Source of the DNA: Muribaculaceae bacterium
Lineage (GTDB): Bacteria; Bacteroidota; Bacteroidia; Bacteroidales; Muribaculaceae
Length of the DNA stretch: 6,016 bases
NCBI GenBank assembly: GCA_021443235.1
Contig: JABUUJ010000055.1
Span: 1 to 6,016, forward strand
Reading direction: 5' to 3'
Notes under the pieces: generated by a model
The model's input: the letters and a program-made list of their open reading frames with translations, nothing else
The model's database searches: none
Told to the model about the DNA's origin: nothing
Part shown: in pieces, positions 1 through 6,016 of the stretch
Layout of the letters: each line of letters opens with the position of its first letter
Numbering within the stretch: the stretch's first letter is position 1
Position numbers and translations under genes: made by a program

Positions 1-173
1 TTCACTCTTGCTACCTCGGCGTTGTACATGTCTTGCCAGATGCTCTTGGCGGCATCGAGAGCTTGAAGCTGGCGCACGTCGGGCGACGCCATCGCCTTGA
101 GTTTGCTCCACATGTCGGTGATGTAGTCGAGGATGCGCTTGGATGGTGTGATTCGCGTACCTATGGCACGCCG
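1..173 (-). pseudogene. Unrecognised partial coding frame, probably a 5'-truncated gene remnant, running off the left edge
   Basis: On the minus strand this frame is open for 57 codons from just after a TAA (174-176) to the window edge. The codons look genuinely coding: third positions are mostly G or C (for example AAG, CGC, ATC, CTC, GAC, TAC, ATC, ACC, GAC), like the intact genes nearby. The peptide is hydrophilic and probably helical, with stretches such as SKRILDYITDMW and DVRQLQALDAAKSIWQDMY. The first ATG is at 113-111, but coding-like sequence (RITPSKRILDYITD) extends upstream of it with no ATG, GTG or TTG start visible. This suggests the 5' end has been lost or shifted out of frame. 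I do not recognise the family. It could instead be an intact gene starting at 113. The downstream end is outside the window. Confidence 0.45.
155..171. repeat. Small hairpin A: 7-bp arms with one mismatch, 3-base loop
   Basis: Arms GCGTACC (155-161) and GGCACGC (165-171) pair at six of seven positions around the loop TAT (162-164). It shares the 9-base core CCTATGGCA with hairpin B, 99 bases away. It lies inside the open frame at 1-173 and is not followed by a T-run on either strand, so I do not call it a terminator. Confidence 0.35.
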
Positions 174-189
174 TTATTGGGTGGTACTG

Positions 190-252
190 TTAACCCAGCA
201 CCAGCTGGTTGTCGCTTTGCTCCTTAAACAGCTGATACTGGGCTACTGCCAT
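190..252 (-). pseudogene. Short coding-like scrap, possible upstream piece of the same broken gene
   Basis: An ATG at 252-250 opens 20 codons, ending at TAA 192-190 (MAVAQYQLFKEQSDNQLVLG). Codon choice (GCC, CAG, CTG, AAG, GAG, AGC, GAC, AAC, CTG, GTG) resembles the coding genes. The piece lies 16 bases upstream of, and in a different frame from, the open stretch at 1-173. One frameshift cannot join the two, because the second frame has its own stop at 176-174. A deletion plus an indel, or unrelated scraps, would be needed. It could also be a tiny independent peptide or chance. No family is recognised. Confidence 0.2.
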
Positions 253-254
253 CT

Positions 255-269
255 GCTGCCTATGGCAGC
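255..269. repeat. Small hairpin B: perfect 6-bp stem, 3-base loop, just downstream of the operon
   Basis: GCTGCC (255-260) and GGCAGC (264-269) pair perfectly around TAT (261-263). It is the only clear stem-loop I see soon after the stop of the last operon gene (302-304), 32 bases past it in the direction of transcription. On the minus strand no U-tract follows, so it is at best a weak or 3'-end-stabilising structure. On the plus strand it is followed by TCTTTATTAT, but there is no plus-strand gene to terminate. The loop and core match hairpin A. Confidence 0.35.
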
Positions 270-301
270 TCTTTATTATGGCCCGAAAGTATGTAGTTAC
301 G

Positions 302-1441
302 TTATTTTTGGGCTTTGGAGAGGCGGGTGCGGAGGGGTGAGTCGTAGAGGTGGAGGGTGGCGTAGGCGAGCATGATGTTTCCGGCGATGAGTGCCAGCAT
401 CCAGGGCCATGTTTCGGCGGGAGTGCGCCATGTGTTGGGGTAGCCTATGTAGTGGTAGAACAGGTACATGGATGGGTAGTGGACGGCATAGAGCGGGTAA
501 GAGATGTCGCCGAGGAAGCGGCAAAGTGAAGTGCTGGTGCTGTCGCTGGTAGTTCCGCTTGCCGCCATATAAACGACCAAAGGGAATACCACTATCACAC
601 ACGCCACCTCATAGAGGCAGTTGAACGAGCCAAGATTAGGGATTGAGAGGAAGGCGACAATGACGAAAGTGCAAATCCAGAAAGCCCCACGAATTTTCAT
701 AGGCTTAAACACGCGACTCATCAGCAGTCCGCAAGAAAATGGGAACGTCATGCGCAGCAATCCACCCCAAAAGTTCATACCATCGAGCGTCCAGCCCACC
801 CCAATATTGCCGTATCCCACGATGTCGCTCACGCCAAAAGCGGCAAAAGCCACACCCATAACTACTACCCACGCAGTAAGCCACTTGGTTGTGAGGCGAC
901 GCAACAGCAAGGCATAGAGGATGTTGCCTATGTACTCAAAAAAGAGTGACCAGTGCGGTCCGTTGAGGGGAAACATCTCGCCGTTACCGCGAATATCGCT
1001 GCTTGCGCCAGGCATCTCGGGAATGAAGAACAGATGCAGCAACACAGCCATCATCACGGCTGAAATTGCAACATGGGTGCCGTCCCATCGAGTGCCACCC
1101 TGGAGGAAGAAAGCAAGCACACCCAGAGCAACGCCCATCACCACCATAGGGTGTAGACGTATGAGGCGACGCTTGAAGAAACGCCACACGTTCAAGCGTT
1201 TATGCTTGGGCAAGGATTTGCTCCATCGGTCATCGTAGGCATAACCCACGACAAAACCCGAAAGAATAAAGAAGAAATCCACAGCCAGATAGCCGTGACC
1301 GATGATCCAAGTGTCGGCAGGAAAACACTCAAAGAGGTGATAAACGATTACCATCAATGCTGCTACGCCTCGCAAGCCATCAAGCAAATAATAGTGTTGC
1401 TTAGAGTCGGTTAATGCAGTTGAAGAGGTGTTTTGTGTCAT
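302..1441 (-). CDS. Acyltransferase-3 family integral membrane protein (probable glycan O-acyltransferase)
   Basis: A 379-residue polytopic membrane protein of the acyltransferase-3 (PF01757, OafA/OatA-like) family. Such enzymes move acetyl or other short acyl groups onto lipopolysaccharide, capsule, peptidoglycan or secreted glycans at the inner membrane. The N-terminal signature is clear: LDGLRGVAALMVIVYH carries Arg24 and His35, the family R-x10-H motif. It is followed by FFFILSGF (56-63) and the basic FFKRRLIRLHP loop (88-98) with the RxxR pair Arg92/Arg95. GDISYPLYAVHYP (311-323) matches the conserved late segment. I count about ten hydrophobic segments, spread over residues 22-366. There is no fused SGNH domain, so this is the stand-alone form. 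The ATG at 1441 is 12 bases after the cinA stop, which makes it the last gene of the operon. The actual acceptor cannot be read from the sequence. Acyl donor and sugar specificity are unknown. Confidence 0.9.
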   Translation of the reverse strand: MTQNTSSTALTDSKQHYYLLDGLRGVAALMVIVYHLFECFPADTWIIGHGYLAVDFFFILSGFVVGYAYDDRWSKSLPKHKRLNVWRFFKRRLIRLHPMVVMGVALGVLAFFLQGGTRWDGTHVAISAVMMAVLLHLFFIPEMPGASSDIRGNGEMFPLNGPHWSLFFEYIGNILYALLLRRLTTKWLTAWVVVMGVAFAAFGVSDIVGYGNIGVGWTLDGMNFWGGLLRMTFPFSCGLLMSRVFKPMKIRGAFWICTFVIVAFLSIPNLGSFNCLYEVACVIVVFPLVVYMAASGTTSDSTSTSLCRFLGDISYPLYAVHYPSMYLFYHYIGYPNTWRTPAETWPWMLALIAGNIMLAYATLHLYDSPLRTRLSKAQK

Positions 1442-1453
1442 ATAATCAAGTAT

Positions 1454-2695
1454 TTAGCGTGGGAGGATGGATAGGAGGAGATGAAGGGCAGCGGTGGTGG
1501 CGCGATTGATGACGCGGTCGCGGTCGCCGGGGAAACGCTTCACCTGACTGACGATGCGCGGTCCCACTTTGGCCGCCATCCACACAGTGCCGACAGGCGT
1601 GTCGGGAGTGCCGCCACCCGGTCCGGCGATGCCCGATGTAGCCACCGAGCAATCACAACCAAGAAGGTCGCACACGCCTTGGCACATTTGCTCAACGACA
1701 GGTTGGCTAACGACAGTATAGTTATCGACGGCCTCTTGTGTAACTTTAAGTTGGTTTATCTTAACTTTTGTATTATAGCATATTACCGAGCCAGTAAAGT
1801 AGTCGCTACTACCAGCGATGCGAGTAATCTCGTGAGCTATGTTTCCGCCTGTGCAACTTTCGGCCGAAGCCATGGTGAGTCCAAGTTGGCGCAGTCGGCT
1901 GCCCAAGATAGCAGCAAGCGGGAGGTCTCCGTCGGCAATGATGAGGTCGCCCAGTTGGCTATGTAAAGAAGCCAAAGCGGCGTCCATCGCTTCCTTCAAC
2001 AGGGTAGCGTCGGTGTGTTTTCCGTCCAATCTTAGGCGAATCACGCCCTCGTTGGGGAGGTATGCAAGGTGGAGGAACAGTGGCAGGTTTTTCTCAAAGT
2101 CATCGAGTTTCATTGCGAGTGCACTCTCGGTGATGCCATAGACCACAAGCGTGCGATGGTCGATGTGGAAGTCACCCTCAAAGCGTTTCAGCAGTTGCGG
2201 CATCACCTCGGAACTCATCATGGTGCAAGTCTCGTGCGGAACGCCAGGCATCGCCACCATCACCTTGCCGTCGCGCTCAAACCACATGATGGGCGCAGTC
2301 CCCACCTTGTTCTGGATGACGCGGCACGACGAAGGCACCATTGCCTGAAGGCGAGTGTACTCATTGAGCTGAATGCCACGTCGCCTCACCACCTCGAGGA
2401 CGTTGGCGGCAGTCTTCTCATCGTAAACAAGCGTCCCGCCGAAGTATTCACACATGGTGGTCTTGGTGATGTCGTCCTTAGTTGGTCCCAGACCACCCGT
2501 TGTGAGCACCACATCGGCCACTGCGAACGCCTCATCGATGGCGCGTGTGATTTCGTAGGCATCATCGGCTATGACCTTGACATAATGCGGCTCCCATCCA
2601 TAGGGGGCAAACTGCCGAGCAATCCAGCCCGAATTTGTGTCGGTGACCTGCCCTATGAGTAGCTCGTCACCAATGACAATCATGGAGTATTTCAT
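1454..2695 (-). CDS. cinA: CinA-family protein: damage-inducible/MoaB-like domain plus nicotinamide-nucleotide amidohydrolase
   Basis: A full-length, 413-residue two-domain CinA. The N-terminal COG1058 (molybdopterin-binding-like) domain spans about residues 1-170, with IGDELLIGQVTDTNS (8-22), TTGGLGPTKDD (65-75) and AMPGVPHE (148-155). Characterised relatives hydrolyse ADP-ribose. A linker or KH-like segment follows (about 178-250). The C-terminal PncC-type domain (about 258-410) carries ASAESCTGG (276-284), GSVICYNTKVK (302-312) and SGIAGPGGGTPDTPVGTVW (354-372). In this family it deamidates NMN to nicotinate mononucleotide, returning pyridine nucleotide to NAD synthesis. All hallmark motifs are intact, so both activities are plausible in the cytoplasm. 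The ATG at 2695 gives MKYSMIVIGDELLIG, the expected family N-terminus. It starts 29 bases after tsaD and ends 12 bases before the acyltransferase. No Shine-Dalgarno is seen. The name reflects homology; a competence role is not implied. Confidence 0.95.
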   Translation of the reverse strand: MKYSMIVIGDELLIGQVTDTNSGWIARQFAPYGWEPHYVKVIADDAYEITRAIDEAFAVADVVLTTGGLGPTKDDITKTTMCEYFGGTLVYDEKTAANVLEVVRRRGIQLNEYTRLQAMVPSSCRVIQNKVGTAPIMWFERDGKVMVAMPGVPHETCTMMSSEVMPQLLKRFEGDFHIDHRTLVVYGITESALAMKLDDFEKNLPLFLHLAYLPNEGVIRLRLDGKHTDATLLKEAMDAALASLHSQLGDLIIADGDLPLAAILGSRLRQLGLTMASAESCTGGNIAHEITRIAGSSDYFTGSVICYNTKVKINQLKVTQEAVDNYTVVSQPVVEQMCQGVCDLLGCDCSVATSGIAGPGGGTPDTPVGTVWMAAKVGPRIVSQVKRFPGDRDRVINRATTAALHLLLSILPR

Positions 2696-2724
2696 TGCAA
2701 AACGGAATAAGCTATAGATTAGAT

Positions 2725-3741
2725 TTAGATGGTTACACGCGCAAACGGCGGTGCGGTGATGTCGCAGAACTGATGGTCGAGGAAACGATAGTGACCGGCA
2801 ACGGCTATCATAGCGGCGTTATCGGTGGTGAAAGTGCGCTTAGGGATGAAAGCAGAGAGCCGATGACGGCGGGCATAGTCCTCAACAGCAGCTCGCACGC
2901 CACTGTTGGCCGATACGCCACCACCTATTGCAATCGTCTTGATGCCGGTGTCCTTGATGGCATGAGCAAACTTGTCCATGAGGATGTCGATGATGGTTTT
3001 TTGCAACGACGCGGCAAGGTCGTTTTTGTTGTCCTCAATGAAATTAGGGTTGATTTTCAGCTCGTCGCGCAAGGTATAGAGAAACGACGTTTTCAAGCCG
3101 CTGAAGCTGTAGTTATAGCCCGGGATGTGCGGTTTGGCAAACTTAAACCGGTTAGGGTCGCCCAGTTGCGCCATGCTGTCGATGATTGGCCCGCCGGGAT
3201 AAGGCAGCCCCATGACCTTGGCGCACTTGTCGAACGCCTCACCCGCTGCGTCGTCGATAGTGTGTCCAATGATTTCCATATCGTTAGGCGCATTCACCTT
3301 GATAATCTGCGAGTTGCCCCCCGAAATCAACAGACACAGGAATGGAAACGAAGGCACGACGTCGGTGGCGGTTTCCTTGATGAAATGCGCCAACACATGA
3401 CCGTGAAGATGGTTGACATCGACCAGCGGGACATTGAGCGCGAGCGCCAGTCCCTTGGCAAACGAGGTGCCCACATGCAGTGAGCCTGGCAGCCCAGGAC
3501 CACGCGTGAAAGCAATGGCATTGATGTCGGCGCGCGAAATTCCCGCCTGCCTTATGGCCTCGCTCACAACTGGCACGATGTTTTGCTGGTGGGCGCGAGA
3601 GGCGAGCTCGGGCACTACCCCACCGTAGGCCTCGTGGACACGCTGGCTTGCAATGACATTGGACAGCAACACGCAGTCGCTGACTATAGCCGCCGAGGTG
3701 TCGTCGCACGACGATTCAATTCCCAATATTGTAATGCTCAT
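2725..3741 (-). CDS. tsaD: tRNA N6-adenosine threonylcarbamoyltransferase TsaD
   Basis: 338 residues, the usual length for bacterial TsaD (formerly Gcp/YgjD). With TsaB and TsaE it transfers threonylcarbamoyl from threonylcarbamoyl-AMP to A37 of ANN-decoding tRNAs, forming t6A; it is normally essential. The ASKHA-fold signatures are intact: ILGIESSCDDTSAA (5-18), GGVVPELASRAH (40-51), FTRGPGLPGSL (78-88), and the metal-binding HxxxH with His111 and His115 in NHLHGHVLAH. Further on are SGGNSQ (140-145), DDAAGEAFDK (163-172), YPGGP (181-185), GGGVSAN (273-279) and TTDNAAMIA (305-313), whose Asp307 is the third metal ligand. The ATG at 3741 gives the standard N-terminus. It follows the DUF4421 gene by 12 bases and precedes cinA by 29, with no obvious promoter in either gap, so transcription probably comes from upstream. 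No oddities are seen in the protein. The plus-strand open frame covering much of it is only its complement. Confidence 0.98.
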   Translation of the reverse strand: MSITILGIESSCDDTSAAIVSDCVLLSNVIASQRVHEAYGGVVPELASRAHQQNIVPVVSEAIRQAGISRADINAIAFTRGPGLPGSLHVGTSFAKGLALALNVPLVDVNHLHGHVLAHFIKETATDVVPSFPFLCLLISGGNSQIIKVNAPNDMEIIGHTIDDAAGEAFDKCAKVMGLPYPGGPIIDSMAQLGDPNRFKFAKPHIPGYNYSFSGLKTSFLYTLRDELKINPNFIEDNKNDLAASLQKTIIDILMDKFAHAIKDTGIKTIAIGGGVSANSGVRAAVEDYARRHRLSAFIPKRTFTTDNAAMIAVAGHYRFLDHQFCDITAPPFARVTI

Positions 3742-3753
3742 AGTAGCAGAGAG

Positions 3754-4947
3754 TTAGAATCTATATCCAGCCGAGAAAGTAACATCGGCAATTTGGCTGT
3801 ATAAGAGATAGTTCTTGTTCCACATGATGTAGCCGTTGAAGCTTCCGGTAAGGCCAAAGAAGAACCTGCCAGCATGGCGCACGAGCGAAGCACGGCCACG
3901 CATATTAACAACAAAGCGGTTGTCGGGATATATGAAATAGGTGTCCTTCACCCAACGCGAAAAGCCAATAGAGGGCAGTGCAGTGATGTTGAACAGCCAT
4001 TTAGGATAGAACACCCAGTTGAAGGCATAACCACCGCTGATTGCGAAGTCGTGGTGCTGCAATGCCATGTGGTCGACAGGCCAAGGTTTGTGCTCAATGA
4101 GTTCGGACGGCAACTTGGTGAAGTCAAACTCCAGTTTTTGGTTAGTGTATTGGAATCCAAGTAGGAACGAGCCTGCGCTACGTTTCTGGATTTTGGAGAT
4201 TGCCGGCCCAGCGCCATGGCAATATTTGCGGTGGTTAAAGATATAGTAGATATCGCATCCCAAGGTCATTGAGCTAAGACCTTCATACTTAATGTCGGAG
4301 CCACTTTTTTTCTTATAGTCACCAAACTTGCTGATATAAGAAAGTCCCTCATTTTTATTCATGTAGAACTCAGCGCACAAGCGACTGGTGTTGAAAGTGA
4401 AGCGGGAGAGTTTATGGTCGATGGCCTTTCCCTTGAAAAGGTTGTTTACATCGGGCATAAACTCGATGCCAAGCGCCAGGAACGAGAAACGGAAGCCAGC
4501 GCATACAGCAGGTTGGGTGTTGATGTAAATGCTCGGTTCGCCGTTGTAGCCCTTCAAGTCATGGGTATCCCACTTGACATTAGCCTTGGTCATCACCTTA
4601 AACTTAGTGCCAAGCGGTTGCACATAGTCGGGGTCGTAACTATTGAAAGTATTGTTGGCCCAGTTATACACCTTCACGCAAAAGCGCATGAACCTGGGAT
4701 AGTTGATTGTCGAATCGTTGACGTTGAAGCGAGCCTTGGCGAGTTGCTTTACCCAGCTGCCTTTTTCGGGCGACTGGAGGGAGTCGGCCGTAAAAGATGT
4801 GGCGAACCCAGCAAGTGTTAGGCTGTCAGCAGGACTAAGTCCGATGCTATCGGAAAAAGTAGTGTAAAGACTGTCGGGCACATCCTGCGCATTAATAGTA
4901 AGTGCGCTAAAGATAATCGCTGCGATAACTAAAATTCTAAATTTCAT
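3754..4947 (-). CDS. DUF4421-family protein, predicted outer-membrane beta-barrel
   Basis: 397 residues beginning with a clear Sec signal peptide: MKFR, a hydrophobic core (residues 5-17) and a probable cut after INA (20/21). Family-typical segments are RFMRFCVKVYNW (85-96), the SYDPDYV box (103-109), and IQKRSAGSFLLGFQY (253-267). From about residue 115 the sequence alternates hydrophobic and polar residues with many aromatics. It ends in VTFSAGYRF, a C-terminal phenylalanine strand typical of outer-membrane barrels. The function of DUF4421 proteins is not established to my knowledge; a barrel in the outer membrane is the inference. Its ATG overlaps the tamB stop (ATGA, 4947-4944), implying translational coupling to an outer-membrane assembly factor. 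A run of A residues lies directly before the start. It is 12 bases upstream of tsaD. The DUF4421 call rests on remembered family motifs. Confidence 0.85.
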   Translation of the reverse strand: MKFRILVIAAIIFSALTINAQDVPDSLYTTFSDSIGLSPADSLTLAGFATSFTADSLQSPEKGSWVKQLAKARFNVNDSTINYPRFMRFCVKVYNWANNTFNSYDPDYVQPLGTKFKVMTKANVKWDTHDLKGYNGEPSIYINTQPAVCAGFRFSFLALGIEFMPDVNNLFKGKAIDHKLSRFTFNTSRLCAEFYMNKNEGLSYISKFGDYKKKSGSDIKYEGLSSMTLGCDIYYIFNHRKYCHGAGPAISKIQKRSAGSFLLGFQYTNQKLEFDFTKLPSELIEHKPWPVDHMALQHHDFAISGGYAFNWVFYPKWLFNITALPSIGFSRWVKDTYFIYPDNRFVVNMRGRASLVRHAGRFFFGLTGSFNGYIMWNKNYLLYSQIADVTFSAGYRF

Positions 4948-6016
4948 TTTTTTATTTCGTTATTAGGGATTGTGTCGGTTGCCATTTGAGTAGTAACCGA
5001 GTCGTTTTGTTCAGTTGTTTTATTTTTCTTGCGCTTGAGGAAGTCGAACGGACGGTCGAAGTCGTGCTTCCACATCACTCCTACGCCCTGAGTGGTGAGA
5101 GCGTTGCGCACATAGTAGTTCTGATCGTTGAAGTGATTGTAGGCCTTCAGGCGTATCGTTCCTTTCTTGTTGAGGAGGTACTCGATGTCGAAGTCGCCTA
5201 TGAAATTGGTGTTGCGGGTGTTGTAAGTGTTGTCGCGGTAACCAAAGTTACCGTTGATAAGCAGACGGTTGTTGAGCAGCTGACTTGAAAGTGCGAGGTC
5301 AACCTCTACGTCGCTGAAGTCGCCACGGTCGCTGCGGAAATTAGGCGTGATGCTCCAGTTGTCGCTGAGTTTGCCCAGTATTTTAGAGAGTTGCGACGAG
5401 ATAGTCGACGACGCCACCGAAGTAAGCTCATTGTTCTGCTTGGTGGTGTTCATATAGTCGGGCGTGTAGAATCGGTTGAGTGCCAGGAGGTAGATGATTT
5501 GTCGATTCATCATGTCGTCGGTGCTGATGATGCTCTTGATGCGACGATAGGCATCGGTAGTGAGCGTTGGGAACTCAAGGTCAAAGGATATCTCGGGCTG
5601 GTTCATGGGCCCCTTGGCATAGAGCAACGCATGGACAGGCACATTAGTGCGAGTAATCTCCTTGTCTTGTGCAAAGGTCTCGTCAAGGTCCTTGATGTTA
5701 GCGTTAAGCGAGTAAACGCCTGTTATATCGAGAGTAGCGGCGTAGGGGTCGCCCTGGAAGCTGATGCTGCTGCCGTCGCGAATGGTAAAATCCTTGATGA
5801 TGATGTCTTGCAGCGTGAAATTGTAGTTACCCTTCTCGAGAGTGTATTTACCGAAGATCGACATCTCGTTATTATTATTGTAGGTGAGACGCATGTTGCC
5901 GCCACCTGTGCACTTGATTTGGTCGCCCGAGACGGGATCCATGACGATTATGAGCTGCACATCGGGGGTAATATCACCCTGCAAGTCAATATTGTAGGCA
6001 GTGGGCGGCCCGTCTT
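4944..6016 (-). CDS. tamB: TamB translocation and assembly module, C-terminal region only (5' end outside window)
   Basis: The last 356 or so residues of a TamB (DUF490, PF04357) protein. The frame is open to the right edge (first readable residues DGPPTAYNID), so the gene starts beyond the window. Bacteroidota TamB proteins are usually well over 1000 residues, so only the C-terminal part is here. The family pattern is clear: LIIVMDPVSGDQI, then GKYTLEKGNYNFTLQDI, KDFTIRDGSSISFQGDPY and ATLDITGVY, followed by QPEISFDLEFP. Near the end come a helical IISTDDMMNRQIIYLLALNRFY segment and barrel-like strands. TamB is an inner-membrane-anchored periplasmic bridge of beta-structure that works with an Omp85-type partner (TamA/TamL) in outer-membrane protein insertion and/or phospholipid transport. 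The C-terminus is lysine-rich and hydrophilic (FLKRKKNKTTEQ, NNEIKK). Its stop overlaps the start of the DUF4421 gene. Nothing in the visible part looks damaged. A TTG at 5984 can be read as a start, but the frame and homology continue upstream, so it is not the real one. Confidence 0.95.
   Translation of the reverse strand, partial: DGPPTAYNIDLQGDITPDVQLIIVMDPVSGDQIKCTGGGNMRLTYNNNNEMSIFGKYTLEKGNYNFTLQDIIIKDFTIRDGSSISFQGDPYAATLDITGVYSLNANIKDLDETFAQDKEITRTNVPVHALLYAKGPMNQPEISFDLEFPTLTTDAYRRIKSIISTDDMMNRQIIYLLALNRFYTPDYMNTTKQNNELTSVASSTISSQLSKILGKLSDNWSITPNFRSDRGDFSDVEVDLALSSQLLNNRLLINGNFGYRDNTYNTRNTNFIGDFDIEYLLNKKGTIRLKAYNHFNDQNYYVRNALTTQGVGVMWKHDFDRPFDFLKRKKNKTTEQNDSVTTQMATDTIPNNEIKK
4945..4961 (-). 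promoter_or_regulatory. A-rich translation initiation region of the DUF4421 gene, overlapping the tamB stop
   Basis: On the minus strand the bases just before the ATG read ACGAAATAAAAAA, with no Shine-Dalgarno motif. A-rich leaders of this kind are favoured at Bacteroidota starts. The same bases encode the end of TamB (NEIKK followed by TGA), and the stop and start share four bases (ATGA). Ribosomes finishing TamB can thus re-initiate directly. The role in translation is inferred. Confidence 0.5.

Larger units (their letters stand above)
302..6016 (-). other. Probable five-gene operon tamB - DUF4421 - tsaD - cinA - acyltransferase
   Basis: All five genes point left, with a 4-base overlap (4944-4947) and gaps of 12 (3742-3753), 29 (2696-2724) and 12 (1442-1453) bases. 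None of the gaps is long enough for a complete intergenic promoter, so co-transcription from a promoter upstream of tamB, outside the window, is likely. Extra promoters inside coding sequence cannot be excluded. No strong terminator is seen after the last gene, only the small stem at 255-269. Confidence 0.7.

Noticed and set aside
33..227. A 64-codon plus-strand open frame at the left edge
   Set aside because: It is the complement of the minus-strand frame at 1-173, which has far better codon bias and a more protein-like composition.
255..279. Rho-independent terminator for the operon or for a plus-strand gene
   Set aside because: The 6-bp stem has no T-run on the minus strand. On the plus strand the following TCTTTATTAT is a poor T-run and no plus-strand gene precedes it.
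1481..1966. A 161-codon plus-strand open frame opposite the 3' part of cinA
   Set aside because: Antisense shadow of the conserved amidohydrolase domain; low-complexity composition and no family resemblance.
2069..2662. A 197-codon plus-strand open frame opposite cinA
   Set aside because: It overlaps the conserved N-terminal domain of cinA in antisense, is His-rich with no family features, and has no independent support.
2695..3483. A 262-codon plus-strand open frame opposite tsaD
   Set aside because: It is the complement of a fully conserved tsaD, begins at a TTG, shows no recognisable motif, and its codon pattern is explained by the GC-rich third positions of the opposite gene.
4414..4821. 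A 135-codon plus-strand open frame opposite the DUF4421 gene
   Set aside because: It lies wholly within the region encoding conserved DUF4421 motifs on the other strand, with no separate signal.
4944..5984. tamB as a complete 346-residue gene starting at the TTG at 5984
   Set aside because: The frame stays open and protein-like to the window edge, and TamB proteins are much longer, so this is a truncated view rather than a short gene.
1..6016. CRISPR arrays, tRNA or rRNA genes, insertion-sequence ends, or a defence or mobile system
   Set aside because: No regularly spaced repeats, tRNA-like cloverleaf, transposase motifs or terminal inverted repeats were seen; about 95% of the window is taken up by five ordinary genes.

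Overview
The window is most consistent with a chromosomal segment from a Bacteroidales-type bacterium (Bacteroidota). The evidence is a DUF4421-family outer-membrane protein (a family I know mainly from Bacteroidales), a TamB C-terminal region with Bacteroidota-style sequence, the lack of Shine-Dalgarno sequences before the internal starts, and an A-rich leader before one start. Base composition looks roughly balanced. I cannot fix the family; Muribaculaceae or Prevotellaceae would fit.

Layout: every confidently supported gene is on the minus strand, so transcription runs from right to left. In transcript order these are tamB (3' part only, 6016 to 4944), a DUF4421 outer-membrane beta-barrel protein (4947-3754), tsaD (3741-2725), cinA (2695-1454) and an acyltransferase-3 family membrane protein (1441-302). 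The junctions are a 4-base ATGA overlap, then gaps of 12, 29 and 12 bases. This looks like one polycistronic unit with no room for internal promoters in the gaps. The left 300 bases hold no intact gene. They contain a codon-biased minus-strand frame (1-173) that leaves the window and has no credible start, a second coding-like scrap in another frame (190-252), and two small hairpins sharing the same loop. I read this as the debris of a broken gene.

Function: TamB and the DUF4421 protein belong to the cell envelope (outer-membrane assembly and an outer-membrane barrel). TsaD makes the universal tRNA modification t6A. CinA is a two-domain nucleotide-repair enzyme linked to pyridine-nucleotide recycling. 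The acyltransferase probably O-acylates an envelope glycan. The operon therefore mixes housekeeping and envelope genes rather than forming one pathway.

I do not see a new defence, mobile or regulatory system. The points most worth checking are the gene remnant at the left edge, the acyltransferase lying where I would expect ribosomal protein genes after cinA, and the translationally coupled tamB/DUF4421 pair.
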